In this document: piece by piece, positions 42,701 through 50,639 of the stretch
Layout: the number at the start of each line of letters is the position of its first letter
Position numbering within the stretch: position 1 is the stretch's first letter
Source: Strongylocentrotus droebachiensis
Taxonomy: Eukaryota; Echinodermata; Echinoidea; Camarodonta; Strongylocentrotidae
Reading direction: 5' to 3'
NCBI GenBank assembly: GCA_035222895.1
Contig: JAVYIG010002090.1
Location: 186,001 to 250,000, forward strand
DNA length: 64,000 nt
Program-made: the position numbers and the translations under genes
The notes under the pieces: model-generated
Databases searched by the model: none
What the model saw: only the letters and a program-made list of their open reading frames with translations
What the model was told of the DNA's origin: nothing

Positions 42701-45700
42701 TTTAATGGAAAAAGTAGAATGTGAGACTGAAGAATGTGATGAATCCAAATACACTGATTATGCCGTTTGTACCCCGAACAGTAGAACATACACAGACAAA
42801 TTTGAATCAGAAGAAATCGAAGACGACGCGGATAACGGTGAACAAAGTGGCAAGATTGTACCATGCAACGACAACTATCAAAGACTGACTGAAACAATGG
42901 CTAGTCAATGTAATAGAAACATTAGGCATAGTATAGACAAAGGGAAGATATCAACCAGTAACTTGAAAGCCCACTATCTTGACGAGAGCGTTGATGAGCA
43001 CGCTACTTCAAGTATGGCCAGGCGTATGTTGACTGCCTTGACTTTCCCCGACGTATGGTGCTTGGCCATAGCGGTCTTCGGGTACGGTTTAACAAATTCC
43101 TTCTTCATCATACAAATGGTGAGGAATACCTTTATGCGTTAGTATGCTATTGCCCTTCACAGTTCACATAAGTCCGAATCATTTGCGATTCATTTGGAAA
43201 TCGAAGTTAACGTGATAAAGCATGGACCGATTACGTAGTAGTTCAATGGATAAAGGTACAAATCAGGGAGTAAGAATCGTCATATGACCGAGCCCTTGAT
43301 TCTCCATGAGTTACAATATGTATTCTGATTAATACACCATCATTATTGTCGTAGTGAAGAAGTTCTTATCTCTCATAAAATTGCGAATGTGTGCACCATC
43401 ATTATTCCCGCTGCACAGTGCACACGAGGAGCCTAGGGGTTTCAGTCAAATTACAATATACTAGTCAATCTAGTATCTAGTATCTAGGCAAAACATGTGG
43501 TACTTTTACAGAATGGAGACGGATGTAAAAAAAAAAAAGTGTTTATCACGTCATTCTCCGTAGAATTTTTTTGGCTAATATAACAAGCACTGTTCAGTAA
43601 CCCAAACGTTTTGATTTGCGACACTTCGTTGAGTCTGCTCCTGTCAATGACGCCACGCAAGTGATATCTCCCGCGCAAATGGCTGAATTGAAATCAATAT
43701 TTTGGTTCGTTATTGGCATTCCCTGTGTACGTTACTCGCCCGTGACGCATTAAAGAATGGGGCAGGCGTTGACGTAGACTCGCGTCAGTCAGGTGCTAAG
43801 GTCATTAATGTGACACGAATTACTCTGAATTGAACGAGCCACTTCGTTGAGAAATTGCCGTTTGTTCTTACATCATCACCTTTGGACCTAAAGACCCGAA
43901 TTCACAAAGAACAGTATATCTTTTCAAAATGAACGAATCTTTGTTCACTTTTCCTAAAAATTTCATCAAACTGATTCCTTGATTTTTCTTTCACATCTCC
44001 ACACACTACCACCCACATTTCTGACTTATCCTCATTAAACTGTGTTAACGAGGATAAATTTATCCTAATTTAGCTGTTAAATGAAGATAAATTTATCCTC
44101 ATTAAGCTGTTAAATGAAGATAAATTTATCCTCATTTAGCTGTGTTAACGAAGATAAATTTATCTTCATTTAACAGCTAAATGAGAATAAATTTATCTTC
44201 ATTTAACAGCTAAATGCTAAATGAAGTTAAATTATCTTCATTTAACAGCTAAATGTAGATAAATTTATCTTCGTTTAACAGCATAATGAGGATAAATTTA
44301 TCTTCATTTAACAGCTAAATGAGGATAAATTTATCTTCATTTAACAGCTAAATGAAGATAAATTTATCTTCATTTAACAGCTAAATGAAGATAAATTTAT
44401 CTTCGTTTAACAGCTAAATGAGGATAAATTTATCTTTATTTAACAGCTAAATGAAGATAAATTTATCTTCATTTAACAGCTAAATGAAGATAAATTTATC
44501 TTCGTTTAACAGCTAAATGAGGATAAATTTATCTTCATTTAACAGCTAAATGAAGATAAATTTATCTTTATTAAACTGTTAAACGAAGATAAATTTATCC
44601 TCATTTAGCTGTTAAATGAAGATAAATTTATCCTCATTTGTATGACGCACGAAAACCAAGGTTTGTCGACAAACCTCCTTTGTGAATTCGGGCCAAACAG
44701 TTTTGTTATTTATTTCATTTCATGTCCGACCCTGTCTTCAGATCTGCAACATGATGCTCTTCTTATGTGCATGTTATAAGCTTGTGAATCTTAACGCCAC
44801 CCCTTTCAATAAGTACATTCTTCTTTTATATGAACATTAAAGTCTCGTTCCCTCTTCTTCCAGGTGAGTTACATGATGTCTTTGGGCTTTACGGAGGAGA
44901 ATGGTGCACAGGCCGTAGTTGCCCTCGGGGTATCCATGATAGTCGGTAAAGTCACATTGGCCCTTATATCGGACTATATCCCGTTCCATCAACTCTACCT
45001 CTCCACCTTGGCCAGTGGTCTCGGCATCTCCGTCATGATCTGTCTCCTGCAGGCTCCAAGCCTCTTCGTTATCATGTGCATGATCGCCGGTAAGTGTTGG
45101 GCCATTCCCCGGACAATAATTGTCCCATTCCACCACAAAGAACAATTACCCCTAGAATGATTAACCCTAGGACAATAATAACTCTCTGAAAAGGCCTCTC
45201 CCCCCCCCCCCCCCCCCACCGGGACAATTATTCCCAAGTCAAACGCTGCAATTAGGGGTCATGGCTGGGATGGATCTACAGAAGGGGGCAGCGAGAGCAA
45301 TCATATCAAAGCGTTTGGAGCTAAATGGAGCCTATTGGAATTGAAGAAATGAATCAGTCATGCTTTGTCCACATGATTATCCCGTATCTCTGTGCAGCCG
45401 GTATCGTTCCACCACTGTACATTGTATTAAAGGGATAGTTGAGTTCTGTTTCCAGACCGCAAATGCCTTCAAAGTGCATGGTTATTGCTCCTAATCTTAT
45501 CTATGACATTTATAGTGCCCTTTTAGAACCTAAAATTGCTATGAAGGTAATTTTAGACCCCAAAATGTGTGAAATTTAGCCAATACGATCATACCAATTC
45601 AGCTCCACTTTAAAAAAAACACGGTGACCGTTAATTAATTATTTAATTAAAAATAACAATACATGAGCTGGCTAATTGTGGGTAATATAAACAACACGAA

Positions 45701-47665
45701 AATGCCAACAAAAAAGCCAACATCGCATTGGCTGAAATACGACGTAAAAGGCGTTATTTCGTTTTTTTTTTCAACCGTTTTTTCAAATTTTTCCAAATAT
45801 CTAATATTTGTGGTAGTACACAAGTATTAGAAATCGTTATATTTCAGCCGTCTCTGAACCGATTTTGATCAAACAAATATGACTTTGTCATTTGAATATT
45901 ATGTTCTTTCAAATTTGACACTCAGTTTTTCATTATCTCACAAAAATTATTTTGTGTAGCGCCCTCTGCAACTGAACTCAACTATCCCTTTAAGTGCATG
46001 GACCGTGACATTGACCAATCAAAAGGCGTCTTTATGGTTGGAAAGATAAAATTACATAGAAAAAAGAATTTCTTAAACTAAAAATTAGAAGAGGGCGGTA
46101 TGCAAAATAATGTGACATGGTAATAACGCTCTGTCGCCCGACCCGGTGATTTTACACAGAAAACGAGCTGAAAATAATAGTAAAAAAACGCAATAGTAAA
46201 TCATAATTAAATTGTAATTTGTTTACGTTACTAGAAAGAATATAGTAAGATGTCGTATTATACTAGTCAATCAAGGAAAAATAATTATGTGGTACTTTTA
46301 GCAGAATGGAGATGGGTGTAAAAAAAAAAGACGTGTTTTCACGTCATCCTCCAGGGAACAGTATTTGCTTATAAAACAAGCACTGTTCAGTGACTTCACC
46401 TGATGACTGGCCCAAGATCGGTAGTGCCCTTAAAGTGATTCAAACCACGTGAATGTACCATGTGATTCGCAGTCATTTGACATTAGGGACTTTTAGATTC
46501 GCACGAAGACAATGTGGATTGCTACGATCGACGTCCTTTTAATGCACTGCCTTGAATGGACGTCACACATATCAGTCCACGCAAATCTAAAAGTCCCTAT
46601 TATCTATCTGACAGCGACACATCTACTGAACACGACACCGATGTATCGCTATCTAATTAGACATCTGTTTCGTTTTATTCTTCTAGTACTTGGTTCGACC
46701 GTTTTCAGCATATCAGATGCTCTTCCTTACTTTAGTCCAAATCTCGTTTTTGGAGTAGCGAAAGGGCGGGAAACTTCAGCTATCTTGGTCTTCATGCATG
46801 GAATAGGCATGATAACAGCTTCAGTCCTCGGTAAGTATTTGTTCTTGTAACCAGCCCCTTTAATAGGAGTTCTTTTGTTATGCTTGGACTGCTGAGTACG
46901 GACCTCCAGCTAGCTCGGGAAAGCTTGTCGTAAACTCGTGGTAGGACTCGGAATGGCTCGGTATTGCTCCAAGGAACTCGGGCTGACTCGAGCATTTACA
47001 GCGTCCCTGTGAGTTGCCGCGAGTTGTGCCGGGCATTTCTGACATTTTTCACAAGTACTCTTTGTGAAGTATGCAGAGCTGCTTCAGGGATTGGCTTGCC
47101 ACGTGACTTGTGCTTAACTTTGGGAAAGTGTCTCAAATAAGTAGTTACGGCAAACAACCTTCACCCCACCCCTCAAACAATTGAATTAGTGAGATTAATA
47201 ATAAATAATTAAACGGTGTGAATGAAAAGGAAGGTGTGGAGAATATCTGAAGAAAACTGTTTTTTTTTTAATCGAACGTCTTGCCCTACATAACAACAAC
47301 AGCAGCAGATATGTATTTCTTTTCAAATCAAACATTATGGTCGAATCTCAACCAAGAAAGGAATCATTACAGACAATGAAGTTCGAATTGTTATTATCAT
47401 TAGTATTTATAAAAAGCGATAATGCAGACTTTACCACCTTCCTTCTTCTCCTGTAGGTGAAAGCTTGGATCAAACAGGATCGTACAATGTAGCGCTATAC
47501 ATGTGCATTGGGACATACGCCCTCTGCAGCCTTTTGTGCATCATGGTACCTGTTTATCAACATTGCATGGTTACAGATCGTTACGTCATGAAATCATGGA
47601 AAGGATTCAACAGGAAGAAAAGAAGAGAAACTACATCGAATCCTGAGATCCTGGAGGATCTGTGA
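27577..47665 (+). CDS. Monocarboxylate-transporter-like (SLC16/MFS) gene, six coding exons
   Basis: Coding exons are 27577-27727, 41207-41503, 42442-43118, 44864-45089, 46687-46830 and 47457-47665. All introns are GT-AG with phases 1,1,0,1,1. Joined length is 1704 bases, predicting a 567-aa, 12-helix membrane protein. SLC16 members move lactate, pyruvate, aromatic amino acids, thyroid hormones or other solutes across the plasma membrane; the substrate here cannot be told. Family evidence is the WGWVV block before helix 1, WVGSLPFGLSAIVAP in helix 2, the KYFPHKNATGG block before helix 5, FGWRNTL before helix 6, and a long acidic loop between helices 6 and 7. Start: the ATG at 27577 is the first in frame after a stop (27565). 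A non-coding 5' exon cannot be excluded. Confidence 0.9.
28370..28680 (+). repeat. Diverged direct repeat in intron 1, copy 1
   Basis: The stretch with TTTTGCACATAGTGCTTG, CGTAGGCATCATC, and CTCTAGATAGTCTAAGAGATG aligns by eye, in order, with 29800-30010 (TTTTTGCACGCAGTGCTTG, CGTAGGCATAGTC, CTCTGGATAGTCCGAGAGAAG). No coding capacity. Confidence 0.6.
29800..30010 (+). repeat. Diverged direct repeat in intron 1, copy 2
   Basis: Partner of 28370-28590, about 1.4 kb away. The sequence in between (28680-29800) is unassigned. Confidence 0.6.
30785..31028 (-). pseudogene. CR1-group LINE ORF2, C-terminal tail
   Basis: Resumes downstream of the hAT insertion: LPQALVSIFKKNSQVHDHAT, then the TRNAS.FHLP block, LVFTGPKFWNSLGSSVKQS, and a stop at 30785. 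This is the standard C-terminus of CR1-group ORF2. It joins in frame to the segment ending at 33157 once the insertion and one 8-bp duplicate are disregarded. Confidence 0.82.
31029..33148. mobile_element. 2.1-kb non-autonomous hAT element
   Basis: The ends are CAGTGGCGTACCT and, inverted, CACTGGCGTACCT, with the 8-bp duplication GACACCAG at 31021-31028 and 33149-33156, all characteristic of hAT. No transposase frame is seen. Most of the interior is a degenerate tandem array (about 31100-32540) containing GCGAGCGAGCGTAGCGAGCG-type blocks. The right third has a 180-base T/C tract (32885-33085) and C runs near both ends. It disrupts the ORF2 of the CR1-group LINE. Confidence 0.92.
31100..32540 (+). 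repeat. Degenerate 105-130-bp tandem array inside the hAT element
   Basis: About a dozen units. Each has TTTTGGCGAGCGAGC, often GTAGCGAGCGAG, an A run, ATCACTTCTCTTTTA, TGGTACATAAA, ATTGTTGCAGGTC and GGGCACAAT. The units at 31660, 31788 and 31903 are nearly identical; outer ones are more diverged, as expected for unequal exchange. No consistent reading frame. Confidence 0.8.
33149..34500 (-). pseudogene. CR1-group LINE ORF2, reverse transcriptase part
   Basis: From about 34500 the - strand frame reads FPLVREELLTIVNSLKAGKS, SPGYDGVNNDIIKQV, VVPVFKKGDPQSFSNYRPIS, QFGFREKHTTSHALLHF, LDYSKAFDTIDHEILL (motif A), CGVPQGSLLGPLLFIVYIND (motif B) and FILFADDSSLYYS (motif C). It runs into the hAT insertion at 33148; the open frame beyond that point is Gly/Lys-rich transposon sequence. 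Confidence 0.9.
34467..35888 (-). pseudogene. CR1-group LINE ORF2, endonuclease part
   Basis: Starts MVNIEEVACNILENN. APE blocks in order: VLHLNVRSMHKN, IIGVTETWFSSES, GVIYRPPQSN, LMGDYNINLL, TLIDNIFCN and LSDHFPIF. The frame is lost near 34490 after FCSIGPNLSRAVPS; the RT continues in another frame. This is a single small indel, so decay is modest. Confidence 0.9.
36247..36957 (-). CDS. CR1-group LINE ORF1 (236 aa)
   Basis: Starts MPTTKSQSADIARQVIAELE. A coiled coil covers about residues 35-75 (RLEEQEGRVMDLEGKVKAQE), then an RRM-like segment (RCNNIRILGVKESAEEIPE, LTPADFDRCHRLG, PLLVKFSSRRIRGLVMGARS) and a C-terminal domain with KLKGTDIFLNDDLTPARQKL. It has the same design as the 298-aa ORF1 at 17531-18427 but is clearly diverged. 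The reading frame is open although ORF2 is dead. Confidence 0.82.
   Translation of the reverse strand: MPTTKSQSADIARQVIAELESSSLLKKLVKDAVQEAVSGIAARLEEQEGRVMDLEGKVKAQEDEIKRLKKEGESCTVFCSALEIKLDALEQQGRCNNIRILGVKESAEEIPEVVVMEVGEKLGVKLTPADFDRCHRLGTSSPDANQRKKHRPLLVKFSSRRIRGLVMGARSKLKGTDIFLNDDLTPARQKLLYNVRHCPKVERSFSQEGRIFAGIKNTSGGFTKQIITCDADIAKL
37351..39354. other. Intronic stretch, little recognised
   Basis: It contains a 12-bp perfect palindrome (ATCTACGCCACC-GA-GGTGGCGTAGAT, about 38525-38550), a T-rich tract near 38685-38730 and a C run near 38890. No gene is supported. Confidence 0.4.
39355..41010 (+). repeat. Three tandem copies of a 552-bp unit
   Basis: Units start at 39355, 39907 and 40459 with GTATCAAATATCAAATATC, and similarity stops at 41011. 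They are nearly identical, with only scattered substitutions (for example CCATGGTAATG versus CCATTGTAACG in the third). No coding frame is conserved. The array ends about 200 bases before exon 2 of the transporter. Each unit carries two RFX-like X-box motifs. Confidence 0.95.
39538..39713. promoter_or_regulatory. Paired RFX X-box-like motifs (first of three unit copies)
   Basis: GTTTCCATGGCAAC at 39538-39551 fits the X-box pattern GTTNCCATGGNAAC, and GTTGCCATGGTAAT at 39700-39713 differs in one base. The pair recurs at 40090/40252 and 40642/40804; the last reads GTTGCCATTGTAAC. Regulatory function is inferred from motif match only. Confidence 0.4.
41207..41503 (+). CDS. Transporter exon 2 (residues 51-149, helices 2-5)
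   Basis: The acceptor is TTTTCACAG, phase 1. The protein reads AWVGSLPFGLSAIVAPVVNL, then IGYRAVVIIGILMISLGLIL, then MFFTYSILFGFGTGCILMGS, KYFPHKNATGGVVLPMASSN: helix 2, the short helix 2-3 loop with its basic residues, helices 3-4 and the conserved segment entering helix 5. The donor is CTAGGTGAG at 41504, phase 1. The frame stays open to 41622, beyond the donor, but family similarity stops at the donor. Confidence 0.93.
41504..42441 (+). other. Transporter intron 2
   Basis: 938 bases, GT at 41504 and TTTCTCCAG ending at 42441. No repeat or structured element was recognised. Confidence 0.75.
42442..43118 (+). CDS. Transporter exon 3 (residues 150-375, helices 5-7 and central loop)
   Basis: Opens with GMLSIGQFTFYFEDKFGWRN and helix 6 (LRISAGMIIGIALPAVAWAH). 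About 160 residues of hydrophilic, Asp/Glu-rich loop follow (e.g. NNDIDDDSDMKLKVDDIGDN, SEEIEDDADNGEQ), then helix 7 (VWCLAIAVFGYGLTNSFFII). The large cytosolic loop between helices 6 and 7 is a hallmark of SLC16, although this one is long. The donor is ATGGTGAGG at 43119, phase 0. Confidence 0.92.
43445..43605 (+). repeat. Dispersed intronic repeat Y, copy 1
   Basis: Shares, in order, ATACTAGTCAATC, TGTGGTACTTTTA, CAGAATGGAGA, an A run, CACGTCAT and ACAAGCACTGTTCAGT with 46256-46395 in intron 4. Likely a short non-autonomous element; its ends are undefined. Confidence 0.65.
43889..44694. mobile_element. Foldback MITE containing a palindromic tandem array
   Basis: The ends are GACCCGAATTCACAAAG (43892) and its inverse CTTTGTGAATTCGGGCC (44678). 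The interior from 44040 to 44637 is a tandem array of a self-complementary unit of about 32 bases, AAATGAAGATAAATTTATCTTCATTT joined by AACAGCT/AGCTGTT. About 18 units occur, with G/A and C/T variants. The whole can fold into many hairpins. The terminal sequence is shared with 25676-25768. Confidence 0.8.
44864..45089 (+). CDS. Transporter exon 4 (residues 376-450, helices 8-10)
   Basis: Phase 0 acceptor, then VSYMMSLGFTEENGAQAVVA, LGVSMIVGKVTLALISDYIP and LYLSTLASGLGISVMICLLQ, LFVIMCMIAG. The GFTEENGAQ.V segment and the VGK...ISDYIP block correspond to the loop 7-8 and helix 8 of SLC16 proteins. The donor GGTAAGTG at 45090 is phase 1. The first exon bases GTGAGT mimic a donor, but the frame and upstream CAG support the acceptor. 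Confidence 0.92.
45110..45235. repeat. GGACAATTACCCC-type degenerate cluster at the exon 4 donor
   Basis: Starts within about 20 bases of the exon 4 donor: GGACAATAATTGTCCC, GAACAATTACCCC, CCTAGGACAATAAT, a C run near 45200, and GGGACAATTATTCCC. Same family as the clusters at 1155, 5905 and 24395. Confidence 0.6.
45431..45989. mobile_element. 559-bp MITE with TTAA duplication
   Basis: The ends are AGGGATAGTTGAGTTC and its inverse GAACTCAACTATCCCT, flanked by TTAA at 45427-45430 and 45990-45993. TTAA duplication indicates the piggyBac or Kolobok superfamilies. No coding capacity. It lies in intron 4 of the transporter gene. Confidence 0.9.
46256..46395 (+). repeat. Dispersed intronic repeat Y, copy 2
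   Basis: Partner of 43445-43605, ending in ACAAGCACTGTTCAGTGACTT. Both copies lie in introns of the same gene in the same orientation, about 2.8 kb apart. Confidence 0.65.
46486..46597 (+). mobile_element. 112-bp mini-MITE of the TA-flanked family
   Basis: The ends are GGGACTTTTAGA and its inverse TCTAAAAGTCCC with TA on both sides, the same termini as the 443-bp elements at 26574 and 27022. The interior keeps ACGTC-containing sequence but lacks the hairpin. It lies 89 bases upstream of transporter exon 5. Confidence 0.85.
46687..46830 (+). CDS. Transporter exon 5 (residues 451-498, helices 10-11)
   Basis: Acceptor TTCTTCTAG, phase 1. The protein reads VLGSTVFSISDALPYFSPNL, then VFGVAKGRETSAILVFMHGI, GMITASVLG. 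This matches the SLC16 region between helices 10 and 11. The donor GGTAAGTA at 46831 is phase 1. Confidence 0.9.
46831..47456 (+). other. Transporter intron 5
   Basis: 626 bases with GT at 46831 and CTCCTGTAG ending at 47456. It contains a CTCGG-rich stretch (46900-47010); no element was recognised. Confidence 0.75.
47457..47665 (+). CDS. Transporter exon 6 (residues 499-567, helix 12 and C-terminus)
   Basis: Acceptor CTCCTGTAG, phase 1. GESLDQTGSYNVALYMCIGT is followed by helix 12 (YALCSLLCIMVPVY) and a basic cytosolic tail (KGFNRKKRRETTSNPEILED L) ending at TGA. The D.TGSY.VA...C block is conserved before helix 12 in SLC16. No clear polyadenylation signal was seen in the first 200 bases downstream. 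Confidence 0.92.
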
Positions 47666-48592
47666 TTTAAGGATTAAAGTAGACATTGATTAAAAAAGAC
47701 ATTGTATGTCACATATGAAAGCTCATGATAGTGAAAAGTGTCATATCTTTCCCTGAAAACGCATATGTGACCACAATCAGACATTTAAATTAAATAATGG
47801 CATCCCCCCCCCCCCCAATGAACGAAACCGAAATTATTCAAATTGGGCGGCTTCGATGATGCCGAAGGCGATTGAGATCATTACTTCCGCATTCACACAA
47901 CAGTGTATGTATCACACACGCTAGACGGTCGATACATTTATCATGTTTATTAAGCTTCAAACTTCTGCGTCATGAGTTAACATGCAGCTGTAAATAATTC
48001 TTTGATAATAATTTATTCCCGGCTTAGTTTATTAATTTACCTTTGCAAGATATTGATGAAGACGTCGTGTTAATTTGCAACCTAAACGGTGCAAGTCTTG
48101 CGAGATTCAAGCGAAAGACACAGCCACAGGACAAGTGTCAGCAGACGGAATGCAAAGCCTAGCCAAACGCATCCAGTCAAAGCATGTAACAAACTTATTC
48201 GGCAAAAGCCATATAGACTCCATGTAGTTGGGTACGAGCTTTTGTTTGTTTTCGGGACTATCACCAATCGCCTACGTCATACTATTGTTATTGCGTTTTA
48301 TTGGTGTCTTTTTGGCGAGGAAATGAACGATGAATAATTCATGTTTTTGGGGTTGTTAAGAGTGATTAAGTATTATAACAATCCGAAATATTTTGTTTTG
48401 AATTCATGAGGTCATAAGATTTCCATTGATATATATTTAAATTTTGGTTGAAGAAAAACAAAACATGTAAGAACTTGAAAAGTGGTCTTTTTGTTCACCG
48501 TAAATTATGCATAAAAATACGAACGCTTATTTATATCTAAAGTGTAATAAATATGCATACATTTCATGGCAATGATTATATTTATATGCTTG
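47666..48592. other. 3' flank of the transporter gene
   Basis: Probably contains the 3' UTR, but the end cannot be placed. A C run lies near 47804. No further gene was seen. Confidence 0.4.
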
Positions 48593-48621
48593 TATATATA
48601 TATATATATATATATATATAA
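48593..48621. repeat. (TA)n microsatellite, left of the Penelope palindrome
   Basis: About 14 TA units, 39 bases outside the left arm. A second TA run (53742-53763) abuts the right arm. TA-rich sites are a known preference of some Penelope-like elements. Confidence 0.85.
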
Positions 48622-48706
48622 TGTAAAAATAAATGGTTCTGCGTCGGTGCATAAAATGAATAGGACACAAGGTAGATAAATAAAAACACCGGAGAAGTGA
48701 ATATTC

Positions 48707-48741
48707 CACTGACGTTTCGGGCATAGCCCTTTATCGAAGTG
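48707..48741 (-). ncRNA. Hammerhead-ribozyme-like motif, left arm
   Basis: Mirror copy of the motif at 53663-53697, described there. It lies about 50 bases inside the outer end of the left arm. Confidence 0.45.
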
Positions 48742-49050
48742 ATTCAAGCATAAACAACAAATACAAAAACAAAAATATAGGCGACGCTTGGTAGTCAAGA
48801 TGCAAAGGCGCGTGAGAGTACGCGAAAGAAGAGAAAAAGAGATAGAGAAACGTCACAAAGCTCAAAAGTTGGACCATTGTGACGTGAGAAAATAGGAGAA
48901 AATTAGAAATATAGGGAGCGTTAGAAGAGCGTATCTCCAGGGGAGATACGCGGAAAGCAAAACAAAAGGAAAAGAAGAGGCGCACAGAAAGAAAAATAAG
49001 CAATTGAAAAAGCATTATGACGTAATAAAGATATTCAAGTTCAACAAAGT

Positions 49051-50508
49051 TCAGTGTGAGTTAGGGAAAGATCTGAAAGTGGCGTTCATCCCGTCCGGGT
49101 GGAGAGTGCCAAGTTTGAAGATTATCCTCTCCTCCATCAGCTTCCTTTCTTTCTCATCTCGGCAAGATTTCAGCACACATACTTGAAGGTCATCAGCATT
49201 GTGATCTCCGATGTTGAAGTGGTGAGCTACAGGTAGTCCGGCTGTCTTCAGGCGTATGGAACGCAGATGCTCCGTGATTCTATCGGCTAGGCGTCTCTTT
49301 GTCTCCCCGATGTACACCATGGAACAGCGGGTACATGTCAATCCGTAAATGACATTAGTGGTGGTACATGTGAATTCTCCTCTGATATGCCAAGTTCCTC
49401 TGGGGCCCACCACATCATGGGATGAGACATGGGCGCAGGTCTTGCAACGAGGACGCTTACACCGAGTGGTACCAGGATTAGTGATGCTGTGGGGTATCTG
49501 ACTGGGAAGTCTTGAGCAGACAAGTTCGTTTTTGATGTTCTTCCCCCTCCGGTACGCCGTGATGAATGGGTTGGCCCCAAATACACTAAGAGTCGTCTCG
49601 TCAGCCCGGAGGATGTTGATGTTTTCACGTACGGCCTTAGCAATTCGCTGAGATGTATGGTTGTACGTGAGTACAAGAGGGGTGCGGGAATTAGAATTAT
49701 TACGTCTCTTAGTCAGAGCGTCATGTTGTGTGATTCGGCTAGCCTTCATCATTCCCCCTTCGACGATCTTGTCGGGATAGCCTCTGTCAGAGAAGAAAGT
49801 TCTCATCTCCTTCGCTCTTGACTTGAAATTAGTGTCGTCGCTGCAAATTCGTCTTAGTCTCAGAAATTGTGAAAAGGGGATGGCCTTCTTACATGATGGG
49901 GGATGACAAGAGTCGAACCTGAGATATGAATGCGAGTCCGTAGGTTTGTAGTGAATATCAGTCGCAAGAGTGTCACCCTCCACACTGACTGTAACATCGA
50001 GAAATGTTATAGACTCATCTGAGATGTCATGAGTGAAACGCAGTGATCGATGATAACTATTCACGTACTGGATGAACCTCTCTAGTTCGTCTCTAGTGCT
50101 CGTGAACACGCCTACGTAATCGTCGATGTAACGCTTCAGGAGAACCGGTTTAGGATGTTGATAATTCTGTAGCATTTGCTCCTCGATGTGCCCAACGAAG
50201 AGGCATGCATAAGCTGGTCCCATCTTGGTGCCCATGGCAACGCCCTTCTTCTGTGAGTAGCATTCACCGTCAAAGTTGAAAGACGACAAAGTGAGGACGA
50301 GCTCCGCCAATCTAAGTAGAGTAGCGTCGCTGGGTCTGTCTCTGCTTGGATAGCGTTGAAGGAAATGTTTGATAGCCTTCAAACCGTCATCTGTTGGAAT
50401 GTTAGTATACAGTGACGAAAAATCCATGGAGAAAAGTAGACGATGAGGTTCATCCCCTTGGAAGTTGAAATCTTTGAAGAGCCGAATGGCATCTGATGAG
50501 TCCTTCAC
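49051..50508 (-). pseudogene. Penelope-like RT and GIY-YIG nuclease, 5'-truncated copy (485 aa)
   Basis: Retains RT motif A (LLFSMDFSSLYTNIP), motif B (GVAMGTKMGPAYACLF), motif C (RYIDDYVGVF) and the C-terminal GIY-YIG endonuclease (VIYGLTC...MVYIGETKRR). It lacks the entire N-terminal region, DKGG block and early RT motifs, because the arm stops at 50638. The first Met is internal, so a functional product is unlikely. Sequence otherwise matches the + strand copy. Confidence 0.9.
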
Positions 50509-50639
50509 ATAAGTAGGGAGCTTGGTGACCAGAGGGGAAATAATGCTGTCTAAATACTGGCTAATTAGCTCTGTAGGGCAGTTGATGGTGGAAACGATAG
50601 GACGTCCAGGATTATCAACTTTGTGGATCTTCGGGAGAC

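Larger units (their letters stand above)
43119..44863 (+). other. Transporter intron 3
   Basis: 1745 bases, GT at 43119 and CTTCTTCCAG ending at 44863. It holds one copy of a dispersed repeat (43445-43605) and the palindromic foldback array (43889-44694). Confidence 0.75.

Noticed and set aside
44040-44637. CRISPR-like or Rho-independent terminator array of palindromes
   Set aside because: The units abut without spacers and are bounded by transposon-type inverted ends in an intron of a spliced gene.
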